Below, piece after piece: positions 1 through 9,000 of a DNA stretch of 64,000 nucleotides. Below the pieces are notes generated by a model. That model searched no databases, had not been told where the DNA came from, and worked only from the letters and a program-made list of their open reading frames with translations. The position numbers and the translations under genes were made by a program. Position 1 is the stretch's first letter; every line of letters begins with the position of its first letter. Source of the DNA: Solirubrobacteraceae bacterium (GTDB lineage Bacteria; Actinomycetota; Thermoleophilia; Solirubrobacterales; Solirubrobacteraceae). Location: contig JALNWQ010000018.1 of NCBI GenBank assembly GCA_023230855.1, positions 21,928-85,927 of the forward strand, in the 5' to 3' direction.

Positions 1-537
1 CTTGGCCGCCGGCTTGAGCAGCACGGCGTTGCCGGCCATGAGCGCGGGGATCGCGTCGCCGAACCCGTTGGTGAACGGGTAGTTCCACGGTGCGATGACC
101 CCGACGACGCCGACCGGCGCGTGGCGGACGACGACCTTCTTGCCGACGAGCAGCGGCGAGGCGACCTTCACCCGCTCGTCCGCGAGGAGCTTCGGCGCGG
201 CGGACGCCCAGTGCCCGAACGCGGCGGCGCCGTAGGTCACCTCGGCGATCATCGCGTCCTCCCACGCCTTGCCCGTCTCGGACACGATAGTGCGGACGAG
301 CTCGTCGCGGTGGTCGACGACCCAGCGCTGGGCACGGCGCATGACCCGGGCGCGCCCGTCGAACCCCAGCGCCTCCCAGGCGGGCTGGGCCGCACGGGCC
401 CGGGCGGCCGCGACGGCGACGTCGTCGGGGCCGAGGGCGTCGACCCAGGCGACCGTCTCCCCGGTCGCGGGGTTGACCACCGCCTGCCGCCCGGGACGCT
501 CCCCGTCGGTCGGCCGGACCTGCTCCTGCGTGCTCAT
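1..537 (-). CDS. aldehyde dehydrogenase, N-terminal part (runs off the window)
   Basis: This is the first 179 codons of an NAD(P)-dependent aldehyde dehydrogenase, which oxidises aldehydes to carboxylates in the cytoplasm. The start is ATG at 537, with AAGGGGAG a few bases upstream as a ribosome binding site. The visible part has the N-terminal VNPATGE motif, the arginine-rich helix before it, and the cofactor-fold signature VIAPWNYPF followed by an LxxGNAVLLKPA stretch near the window edge. The catalytic Glu and Cys lie beyond position 1 and cannot be checked, and neither can substrate preference. It is the leftmost gene and no partner is visible. Confidence 0.9.
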   Translation of the reverse strand, partial: MSTQEQVRPTDGERPGRQAVVNPATGETVAWVDALGPDDVAVAAARARAAQPAWEALGFDGRARVMRRAQRWVVDHRDELVRTIVSETGKAWEDAMIAEVTYGAAAFGHWASAAPKLLADERVKVASPLLVGKKVVVRHAPVGVVGVIAPWNYPFTNGFGDAIPALMAGNAVLLKPAAK

Positions 538-701
538 CGCTCCCCTTCGCGCCGCGCGTCCTACGCACCCCCCGTTCGGCGGGGCGCCCCGGGGCAGCGT
601 AGCGCGCCCGACGCCCCGGCCCCGGCGAAGGTGACGTCGGCGTCAGGTTCGGGGCCGAGGGGCGGGCCGGCGACGGTCGTCGCCGGCCGTGCTTCGTCCG
701 G

Positions 702-1172
702 TCAGTCGGCGATCGCGATCGACGTGATCGAGATCGGGGTGACGGGGCGGTCACCCGGGCCGGTCGGGGTGGTGCCGATCCGCTGGACGACGTCGTCGCC
801 GTCGACGACGCGGCCGAACGCCGTGTGCTTGCCGTCGAGCCACGGCGTCGACTCGGCGGTGACGATGAAGAACTGCGACCCGTTGGTGCCCTTGCCCTGC
901 ACGGTGCCGGCGTTCGCCATCGCGAGCGTGCCGCGGACGATCTTGTGGTCGTTGATCTCGTCGTCGAAGGTGTAGCCGGGACCGCCGGTGCCGGTGCCCT
1001 GCGGACACCCGCCCTGGATCATGAAGTCGGCGATGACCCGGTGGAAGACCAGGCCGTCGTAGAACCCGTCGGCGGCGAGCTTCTTGAAGTTGGCGACCGT
1101 CTGGGGCGCGTCGTCGTCGAAGAGCTCGAGGACGACGTCGCCCTCGCTGGTGCTCATGGTGGCCGTGGACAC
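702..1172 (-). CDS. peptidyl-prolyl cis-trans isomerase, cyclophilin type
   Basis: A 156-residue single-domain cyclophilin that isomerises Xaa-Pro bonds. There is no signal peptide, so it is cytoplasmic. Visible signatures are FHRVIADFMIQGG (catalytic Arg and Phe), GTGGPGY, the substrate-pocket run NGSQFFI and the WLDGKHTAFG block near the C-terminus. The length is normal for small bacterial PpiB-like proteins. The start is GTG at 1172 because GGAGGAG sits just upstream. An in-frame ATG five codons later lacks a comparable site. It appears monocistronic. Confidence 0.93.
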   Translation of the reverse strand: MSTATMSTSEGDVVLELFDDDAPQTVANFKKLAADGFYDGLVFHRVIADFMIQGGCPQGTGTGGPGYTFDDEINDHKIVRGTLAMANAGTVQGKGTNGSQFFIVTAESTPWLDGKHTAFGRVVDGDDVVQRIGTTPTGPGDRPVTPISITSIAIAD

Positions 1173-1252
1173 GGCATCTCCTCCGGATCGGGGAACGAGG
1201 GCCCGACCCTAGCGTCGCGCCCGGCCGTCTGCGCGCCCAGGGGTGGCGCGGG

Positions 1253-2275
1253 TCAGCTCGTGCCCGAGATCTCGGCGATCTCGCCGGCGGCCGGCGTGCC
1301 CGGCACGGTGCTGACGAGGACGAGCACGTGCCGGTACTTGCGGGTACGGCCGGCGGCGTCCTTGAGCGAGAGCTTCGTCGAGCCGCTCCGCGTCGGCGTC
1401 TCGGACGTCAGCGCGTCCCAGCCCAGGTCGAGGGCGTCGGGCGGCAGGTCGCGCTGGGTCGTGCCGAGCACCTTGACGACCATCCCCTTGGTCGCGTTGC
1501 GCAGGGTGAGCGTCTCGACCGTCGTCGGGGTGGCGAAGTCGAGGACGTACCCGAACCCTCCGGCCTTGCCCTCGTTGAGCGTGAACTTCCACGACGTCGA
1601 CGTCTTGCCGTCGATCGCGGCCCCGTCGTCGCCCTTGTCGGCGAGGACCCCGTCGGGGTCGTACAGCGACCCGCTGCCGAACGACAGCGGCCCGCTCGGC
1701 GACTTGGCCGTGGTGGTGGTCCGCGTCGTGGTGGTCGTCGTGCGCGTCGACGTGGTCGGGGACGGGGAGCCCGCGTCGGACCCGTCGTCGGCATCGGCGT
1801 CGTCGTCGCCCGCGCCGGCGTCGAGGTCGGTCGTGTCGTCGTCCTCGACGTCCTCGTCGTCGAGCGCGGCCGTGTCGTCCTCGTCCTCGTCGGGCTCGAC
1901 GTCCGCGGGCGGCGCGGTGGGCGAGGCCGGGGGCGTCGTGCCGACGGCCGGCGGGACGGCGGGCGTCGTCGCCTGCGGCACCGGGGTGCCGCTGGCGGTG
2001 GCCGGGGCCTGGGCGACGTCGGACGCGTCGTTGCTCAGCGCCGCGTACGCCGCGGCGGCGGCGCCGCCGGCGAGCAGCACGGCGGCGGCGACGGTGACGG
2101 CCGCGGCGCGGAGGCCCGGCAACCGCTCGACCGCGGGCGTGAGTCGGGCGCCGCAGCCCAGGCACCACTCCTGGTCGGCGGTGGCCCCGGCGCCGCACCG
2201 CTCGCAGTCCCGCGCGACGGCGGCCGACGGCGCGTCGGCGACGGGGTCCTGCTCGTGCTCGTGGGGCGCGGTCAC
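1253..2275 (-). CDS. zinc-ribbon, membrane-anchored protein with C-terminal discoidin-like domain
   Basis: A 340-residue protein of unknown function. Residues about 20-45 hold two CxxC knuckles (CERCGAG and CLGCGAR), a zinc ribbon expected in the cytoplasm. One hydrophobic segment follows (about 55-80). Then comes a long low-complexity linker rich in Pro, Thr, Asp and Glu (about 85-200), and a C-terminal domain of about 135 residues. The motifs DGKTSTSW and FATPTTVETLTLRNAT in that domain resemble discoidin/F5-8-type carbohydrate-binding modules. The topology implies a cytoplasmic sensor and an extracytoplasmic binding module. The start is GTG 2275, six bases after a TACCCT -10-like box, so it looks leaderless. 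The discoidin assignment is by pattern only. Confidence 0.7.
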   Translation of the reverse strand: MTAPHEHEQDPVADAPSAAVARDCERCGAGATADQEWCLGCGARLTPAVERLPGLRAAAVTVAAAVLLAGGAAAAAYAALSNDASDVAQAPATASGTPVPQATTPAVPPAVGTTPPASPTAPPADVEPDEDEDDTAALDDEDVEDDDTTDLDAGAGDDDADADDGSDAGSPSPTTSTRTTTTTTRTTTTAKSPSGPLSFGSGSLYDPDGVLADKGDDGAAIDGKTSTSWKFTLNEGKAGGFGYVLDFATPTTVETLTLRNATKGMVVKVLGTTQRDLPPDALDLGWDALTSETPTRSGSTKLSLKDAAGRTRKYRHVLVLVSTVPGTPAAGEIAEISGTS

Positions 2276-2427
2276 GGACCTAGGGTAGCGTCGATCCGCC
2301 CGCGGCCGCGCCGGTGTACGGCGACTCCCGGCCGCGTCGGGTCACGGGCCGGGACGCGGCGATTCCCGGGCTACGGGCGGGCGCGACCCCGGACGCGATC
2401 GACGGCCCGCGCTCGCCCGCCCGTGGC

Positions 2428-3927
<1,500 letters not shown>

Positions 3928-3981
3928 CGGGGATCCTATGGCGTCGCGCCGCGGACGGGTCGCGCGTTGCCGCCGCGACGG

Positions 3982-4956
3982 TCAGGGGCGACCGACGTCG
4001 AGGACGAGCTTGCCGGTCGTCGTGCGGGCCACGAGGGCCCGGTGGGCGTCGACGGCGCGCTCCAGCGGCCAACGTCCCCCGACGTGCACGCGGACCTCGC
4101 CCCGCAGCGCCCGGGCGAACAGGTCGTCGAGCGGCGCGACGAACCTGCGCGCCGGGTCGTCGAGGCAGTGGAAGAGCCAGAACCCCACGACCGATCGGGA
4201 GTGGCGCAGCAGGTGCCCGGTCCGGACCTCGTTCGGCTCCTTCGTCGCGATCCCGCAGACGACGATCCGTCCGAACGGCGCGAGCGCCCGCAGCGACGCG
4301 TCGAACCCCGGCCCGCCCGCCATGTCGACGACGACGTCGACGCCCCGTCCGCCGTTGGCCGCGACGAGCCGCTCGGTCAACCCGTCGGGGTCCCCCTCCA
4401 CGGCCACGTCCGCCCCGAGCCGCAGCGCCTCGTCGCGCTTCGCCGCCGTCGACGCCGTCGCGATCACCCGTCCGGCCCCGAGCGGCCGGGCGAGCTGCAC
4501 CGCCAGCGACCCGGTGCCGCCGGCGGCGCTGTGCACGACCACCGCCTCGCCGCCCTCGAGCCGCGCCGCGGTCCGGAAGAGGTGCCACGCGGTCAGGCCC
4601 TGGACGAGCAGCCCGAGCGCCTGGTCGTCGTCGAGCCCGTCGGGCACGGCGACGCAACGCTCGACGGGGACGACGACCTCCTCGGCGTACGCGCCCCCAC
4701 CGCGGGTGAGGGCGACGACCCGCTCGCCGGTGTCCTCGCGGATCCCGACGACCTCCTGCCCGGGGACGAGCGGCAGGTCGGCCGCCCGGACGTAGCGGTT
4801 CTCGCGGGCGTGCGTGTCGGCGAAGTTCACCCCGACGGCCCGCACCGCGATCCGCACCTCGCCCGGCCCGGGCACGGGCCGCGGCAGATCGACGGCGTGC
4901 AGGACCTCCGGCCCGCCGAACTCGACCTGCCGAATCGCCCGGATCGTCTCGCCCAC
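3982..4956 (-). CDS. zinc-independent quinone oxidoreductase / MDR-family alcohol dehydrogenase
   Basis: A 324-residue medium-chain dehydrogenase/reductase of the NADPH:quinone oxidoreductase branch. The N-terminal GroES-like domain contains GVNFADTHARENRY. The Rossmann domain carries HSAAGGTGSLAVQLA, with dinucleotide binding near residue 150, and GRIVVCG. The structural-zinc cysteine cluster of true alcohol dehydrogenases is absent, as expected for QOR-like enzymes. The GTG start at 4956 has no obvious ribosome binding site. A start inside the next few codons is possible, because related proteins often begin MRAIRQ-like. The upstream intergenic region shared with the divergent LysR gene carries three large palindromes. 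Confidence 0.87.
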   Translation of the reverse strand: MGETIRAIRQVEFGGPEVLHAVDLPRPVPGPGEVRIAVRAVGVNFADTHARENRYVRAADLPLVPGQEVVGIREDTGERVVALTRGGGAYAEEVVVPVERCVAVPDGLDDDQALGLLVQGLTAWHLFRTAARLEGGEAVVVHSAAGGTGSLAVQLARPLGAGRVIATASTAAKRDEALRLGADVAVEGDPDGLTERLVAANGGRGVDVVVDMAGGPGFDASLRALAPFGRIVVCGIATKEPNEVRTGHLLRHSRSVVGFWLFHCLDDPARRFVAPLDDLFARALRGEVRVHVGGRWPLERAVDAHRALVARTTTGKLVLDVGRP

Positions 4957-5025
4957 CGCGGGAACGCTAGCCGAGTCGCCCGCCGCCCCCGCGCGCCTGA
5001 CCCCACCACCGGGCCACACGACCCC

Positions 5026-5220
5026 GTTGGCGACCGTTCGCACGACGTGAACGATCGCCAACCGGCCCCACCGGGACTCCGGCGGGAGCCGCTCCCCGGA
5101 GGCCGTTGAGCGCCGTTCGCACGACGTGAACGATCGCCAACCGGCCCCACCGGGACTCCGGCGGGAGCCGCTCCCCGGAGGCCGTTGGGCACCGTTCGCA
5201 GGACGTGAACGATCGTCAAC
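5026..5220. repeat. three 37-bp inverted repeats at exact 79-bp spacing
   Basis: Copies lie at 5026-5062, 5105-5141 and 5184-5220. Each is a 14-bp left arm (GTTGGCGACCGTTC in copy 1), a 9-bp centre (GCACGACGT or GCAGGACGT) and a 14-bp right arm (GAACGATCGCCAAC). Copies 2 and 3 have several mismatches in the left arm. The two 42-bp spacers (5063-5104 and 5142-5183) are identical to each other. The array fills the gap between the leftward oxidoreductase and the rightward LysR gene. It could be a set of operators for a dimeric regulator or a tandemly duplicated REP-like palindrome. Confidence 0.9.
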
Positions 5221-5256
5221 CGCGCCGACGGGCCGGTCGCCGTGCACCGCAGCCGG

Positions 5257-5262
5257 TACGGT
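5257..5262 (+). promoter_or_regulatory. -10 element TACGGT for the LysR gene
   Basis: TACGGT ends six bases before the in-frame GTG at 5269. This spacing places transcription start at or next to the start codon and favours 5269 over the upstream GTG at 5242, which has no signal. Confidence 0.55.
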
Positions 5263-5268
5263 CGCCGG

Positions 5269-6159
5269 GTGTCGCCCTCGTCCCCGATCCGCTCCCCGCA
5301 CCTGGAGGAGCTGCGTGCGCTGCACGCCGCGGCCCGCCACGGGTCGATCGGCGCCGCCGCCAGGACCCTGGGCGTGTCGCAGCCGGCGCTGAGCAAGCGG
5401 CTGCGTCAGCTCGAGACCGTGACCGGACAGACGTTGCTCGAGCGCTCGCCGCGCGGCGTGGTGCCGACCGAGGCGGGGCACCGGGTGCTGTTCGGCGCGC
5501 AGCGGGTCCTCGAGGCGCTCGACGAGCTCGACCAGACCGTGCAGGAGCTGCGCGGCAGGCCCCGGCCGTTGCGGCTCGCGACCAGCCCGGTCGTCGCCGA
5601 GTCGCTCCTGCCGGCCATCCTCACGAGCTTCTACCGCGAGCCCGGGCGCGAGCCGATCGAGCTCATCGTCGGCAACTCCGACCTCGTGCGAGAGCTCGTC
5701 GACGACGGTCGCGCCGACGTCGGCATCGCCGGCGCCGCACCCGGGGAGGACCCCGACCGGCCCGTGCTGACCGAGGACGAGCTCGTCGTCGCCGTCCCCG
5801 CCGGTCACGCGTGGCTCGAGCGCGACGCGATCCCGCTCGCCGAGCTCGTCCAGACCCCGCTCGTGCTGCGCGACCCCGGGGCCAGCCAGCGCCGGGTCCT
5901 CGACGCGCGGCTGCGCCGCTCCAAGCTCACGCTCGCGCCCCCGCGGATGGAGGTCGGGTCGACGCCCGCCGCGCTCGCCGCGCTCGCGGAGACCGGCACC
6001 CCGGCGCTCGTGTCCCGGCTGTCCGTCCCCGCCGGGTCGACCGTCGAGCTGCGGCCAATCGACGGCGAGCGGCTCTACCGACGGTTCGTCGTGCTCGTGG
6101 CGCCCGACCGGGAGCGCTCCGCCCCGATCCGACGGCTCGTCGACGCGCTGCACGCCTGA
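5269..6159 (+). CDS. LysR-family transcriptional regulator
   Basis: A 296-residue regulator from GTG 5269, or 305 residues if GTG 5242 is used. The N-terminal winged helix-turn-helix is clear: LEELRALHAAARHGSIGAAA, then LGVSQPALSKRLRQLE, and RGVVPTEAGH in the wing. The remaining roughly 200 residues form the periplasmic-binding-protein-like effector domain, with a VGIAGA loop and a typical C-terminal dimer region. The gene faces away from the quinone oxidoreductase across the palindrome array, the usual arrangement for a LysR regulator and its target. That regulation is inference, and the effector is unknown. Confidence 0.9.
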   Translation: MSPSSPIRSPHLEELRALHAAARHGSIGAAARTLGVSQPALSKRLRQLETVTGQTLLERSPRGVVPTEAGHRVLFGAQRVLEALDELDQTVQELRGRPRPLRLATSPVVAESLLPAILTSFYREPGREPIELIVGNSDLVRELVDDGRADVGIAGAAPGEDPDRPVLTEDELVVAVPAGHAWLERDAIPLAELVQTPLVLRDPGASQRRVLDARLRRSKLTLAPPRMEVGSTPAALAALAETGTPALVSRLSVPAGSTVELRPIDGERLYRRFVVLVAPDRERSAPIRRLVDALHA

Positions 6160-6485
6160 CCGCCGACGTACGCGCGGCCGCACGCTCACGGCCGCCCGTC
6201 CCGTCACACGCCCTGCCCGTCGCACGCCCCGCCCGTCGCACGCCCGGCCCGGTGAGCACGTGGCCCCGCGAGTGACCCAGCCCACGCCAAGCCATAACCA
6301 GAGGTTAGGTCGACGGACGACGTATACGTCTACCGGATCGTCGATCGCGCCCGTAGCATCGCCCGTGCCGGGGGGCTCCCGGTGACCCCGGCCGACCCTC
6401 CTCAGCGGCCGGGGCCTCAATCTGAAGCGCCGTCCCCGGCGTGACGATCGGTCATGCCGGGGATGCCGCATTGCCGACGGTGCCC
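6160..6485 (+). promoter_or_regulatory. promoter region and structured leader of cydABDC
   Basis: No gene fits this 326-bp stretch. It holds a perfect TAACC-AGA-GGTTA dyad (6295-6307), the palindrome GACGTATACGTC (6319-6330) and a TAGCAT -10-like box (6354-6359). Two strong hairpins follow. The first has 9-bp arms at 6386-6394 and 6406-6414 with an 11-nt loop. The second has 12-bp arms with one G-U pair at 6434-6445 and 6451-6462 with a 5-nt loop. CCCCGGC (6386, 6434) and GCCGGGG (6408, 6456) alternate, so mutually exclusive pairings are possible. There is no T-run after the hairpins. Confidence 0.6.
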
Positions 6486-7928
6486 ATGGAACTCCTGGAT
6501 CTCGCACGCCTGCAGTTCGCGTTCACGACGCTCTTCCACTTCATCTTCGTCCCGCTGACGATCGGGCTCTCCGGGTTCGTCGCGCTCATGCAGACCCGCT
6601 GGTACCGCACCGGCGACGAGCAGTACCTCCGGATGACGAAGTTCTGGGGCAAGCTGCTCCTCGTCAACTTCGCCATCGGCGTCGCCACCGGACTCGTGCA
6701 GGAGTTCCAGTTCGGCATGGCGTGGAGCGCCTACAGCCGTTACGTCGGCGACGTCTTCGGGGCGCCACTGGCGATGGAGGGCCTGGCCGCGTTCTTCCTC
6801 GAGTCGACGTTCCTCGGCCTCTGGATCTTCGGCTGGAGCCACCTGCCGAAGAAGCTCCACCTGGCGACGATCTGGCTCGTCTTCATCGGCACCACCCTGT
6901 CGGCGTACTTCATCCTGTCGGCCAACGCCTGGATGCAGAACCCGGTCGGCTACCGGATCGACGAGGAGTCCGGCAACGCGGTCCTCACGTCGATCTGGGC
7001 GATGCTGTCGAGCGGCACCGCGGTCCTGGCGTTCCTCCACACGATCCCCGCGGCCGTGCTCACCGCTGGCGGCCTCATCTCGGGCATCTCGCTGTGGCAC
7101 CTCGCCCGCCGGCGGGGCCACGAGGTCGAGTTCTTCACCCGCTCGCTGCGGTGGGGCCTGCGCGGGACGCTCCTCGCGGCCGTCCTCACGATCTTCGTCG
7201 GGCACTTCCTCGGCCAGCACATGACCGAGAAGCAGCCGATGAAGATGGCCGCCGCCGAGGCGCTCTACGAGACGCACAAGGGCGCGCCGCTGTCGCTCAT
7301 GGCGATCGCTCCGCTCGAGAAGAAGCCGGACCGCCACGCGTTCGACATCGAGATCCCCAACCTCCTGTCGTTCATGGCGACGAACGACTTCAACGCCACC
7401 GTCGAGGGCGTCAACCCGCTGCAGGAGCGGTTCCGGAAGCAGTACGCCCAGTACGAGATCGACCGGGGGCGCGACCCCACGAAGGCCGAGTACTACCCGA
7501 TCATCGGCCTGACGTACTGGAGCTTCCGGATCATGATGACCGTCGGGTTCTGGATGGCGCTGTTCGCCGCCGTCGGGCTGTGGCTGCTGCGGCGGACGAA
7601 GGGCTCGGTGGCCGGCCTCGCCACCCGTCCGTGGATCCACCGGCTGGCGATGCTCACCCTCGCGGCCGGGTTCCTCGGCCACGCCGCCGGCTGGATCTTC
7701 ACCGAGATGGGCCGCCAGCCGTGGGTCGTCACCGGCCTGCTGAAGACCGAGGACGCGGTGTCGAAGCTCGGCGCCGAGAACGTCGCGATCTCGCTGTCGG
7801 TGTTCATCGTCCTCTACTGCATCATCGGCGCGATCGAGTTCCGGCTCTTCGCCCGTCTGGCCCGCGTCGGACCGGACGACCCCGACGACGAGGACGACGG
7901 CGACGCCGTCCCCGCCATGTCCTACTGA
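6486..7928 (+). CDS. cydA: cytochrome bd oxidase subunit I
   Basis: Subunit I of the quinol-oxidising, oxygen-reducing cytochrome bd oxidase in the cytoplasmic membrane, about 480 residues. The start is ATG 6486 because subunit I proteins begin MxLLDLARLQFAF. A GTG at 6441 lies inside a leader hairpin. His18 (in FTTLFHF) and His185 (in FLHTIP) match the b595 and b558 ligands. GWIFTEMGRQPW holds the third haem ligand Met at about 408. The Q-loop between helices VI and VII looks short, as in Gram-positive enzymes, although a long acidic linker precedes the later helices. The C-terminus is an acidic tail. It is the first gene of cydABDC. Confidence 0.96.
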   Translation: MELLDLARLQFAFTTLFHFIFVPLTIGLSGFVALMQTRWYRTGDEQYLRMTKFWGKLLLVNFAIGVATGLVQEFQFGMAWSAYSRYVGDVFGAPLAMEGLAAFFLESTFLGLWIFGWSHLPKKLHLATIWLVFIGTTLSAYFILSANAWMQNPVGYRIDEESGNAVLTSIWAMLSSGTAVLAFLHTIPAAVLTAGGLISGISLWHLARRRGHEVEFFTRSLRWGLRGTLLAAVLTIFVGHFLGQHMTEKQPMKMAAAEALYETHKGAPLSLMAIAPLEKKPDRHAFDIEIPNLLSFMATNDFNATVEGVNPLQERFRKQYAQYEIDRGRDPTKAEYYPIIGLTYWSFRIMMTVGFWMALFAAVGLWLLRRTKGSVAGLATRPWIHRLAMLTLAAGFLGHAAGWIFTEMGRQPWVVTGLLKTEDAVSKLGAENVAISLSVFIVLYCIIGAIEFRLFARLARVGPDDPDDEDDGDAVPAMSY

Positions 7929-7944
7929 GAGAACGGATCGCATC

Positions 7945-8997
7945 ATGGATCTCCCCACCCTGTGGTTCCTCCTCATCGCCTTCTTCTGGGCCGGCTACCT
8001 CGTCCTGGAGGGGTTCGACTTCGGCGTCGGCATGCTCCTGCCGTTCGTCGCCCGTGACGCCGACGACCGCCGCGTCGCCGTTGGCACGTTCGGTCCCGTG
8101 TGGGACGCCAACGAGGTCTGGCTCCTCGTCGCCGGCGCGTCGATGTTCGCCGCGTTCCCCAACTGGTACGCGTCGATGTTCCACGCCCTGTACCTGCCGC
8201 TGACGCTGCTGCTCGTGGCGCTCATCGTCCGGGTCCTCGCGATCGAGTACCGGACGAAGCAGGACGACCCGCGCTGGACCGCCCGCTGGGACCGGGCGCT
8301 CATCGTCACGTCGTACGTCGCGCCGATCGCGATCGCGCTGGCGCTCGCCAACGTCGTCCGCGGCATCCCGCTCGACGGGTCCAACGACTACACCGGCAAC
8401 CTCCTCGACCTCGTGCACCCGTACGGGCTGCTCGGCGCGGCCGCCGTCGTCGCGCTCTACCTCCTGCACGGCGCGACGTTCCTCGGGATCCGGGCCGAGG
8501 GCCCGGTCCGCGAGCGGGCGCGCGCCACCGCCACCCGCGTCGCCCCGGTCGCGATCGTGCTCGCCGCGGCGTTCGGCACGTGGACGGTGCTCGGGGTCCC
8601 GCTCGGCGACGCGACGACGTCGCCGGTGGCGGTCGTCGCGCTCGTCGTCGCCGCCGGGGCGCTCGTCACCGCCACGGTCGCCGTCCGCGCCGGGCGCGAG
8701 GGGATCGCGTTCGCCGGCACGACCGTCGCGATCCTCGGCGTCGCGATCCTCATGTTCGCCCAGCTGTGGCCCAACGTCCTGCCGTCGACCGACGTCGTCG
8801 CCGGCACGCTGACGGTCGACGCGGCCGCGTCGTCGCCGTACACGCTCAAGGTCATGAGCTTCGTCGCGCTGACGATGGTCCCGGTCGTCCTGGCGTACCA
8901 GGCGTGGAGCTACTGGGTGTTCCGTCACCGCGTGCGCCCCACCGGCGACGCGTCGCCGCTGCAGGCCCTGGCCCGGCGTCGGGCGGCCGAGGGCTGA
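7945..8997 (+). CDS. cydB: cytochrome bd oxidase subunit II
   Basis: A 350-residue multi-pass partner of CydA. It opens with the diagnostic first helix and loop LVLEGFDFGVGMLLPF, followed by GPVWDANEVWL. Both are signatures of CydB. About eight to nine hydrophobic segments are visible, ending in a short basic tail. It starts 16 bases after cydA, and cydD begins 3 bases after its stop, so cydA, cydB, cydD and cydC form one transcript. The subunit stabilises the haem-bearing subunit I. Confidence 0.96.
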   Translation: MDLPTLWFLLIAFFWAGYLVLEGFDFGVGMLLPFVARDADDRRVAVGTFGPVWDANEVWLLVAGASMFAAFPNWYASMFHALYLPLTLLLVALIVRVLAIEYRTKQDDPRWTARWDRALIVTSYVAPIAIALALANVVRGIPLDGSNDYTGNLLDLVHPYGLLGAAAVVALYLLHGATFLGIRAEGPVRERARATATRVAPVAIVLAAAFGTWTVLGVPLGDATTSPVAVVALVVAAGALVTATVAVRAGREGIAFAGTTVAILGVAILMFAQLWPNVLPSTDVVAGTLTVDAAASSPYTLKVMSFVALTMVPVVLAYQAWSYWVFRHRVRPTGDASPLQALARRRAAEG

Positions 8998-9000
8998 CCG

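Noticed and set aside
5026..5220. 37-bp repeats with 42-bp spacers resemble a small CRISPR array
   Set aside because: The two spacers are identical, the repeats are near-perfect palindromes with diverging left arms, and no cas gene is near.
7929..7944. Separate promoter before cydB
   Set aside because: The gap is 16 bases with no -10 box, so it is co-transcribed with cydA.
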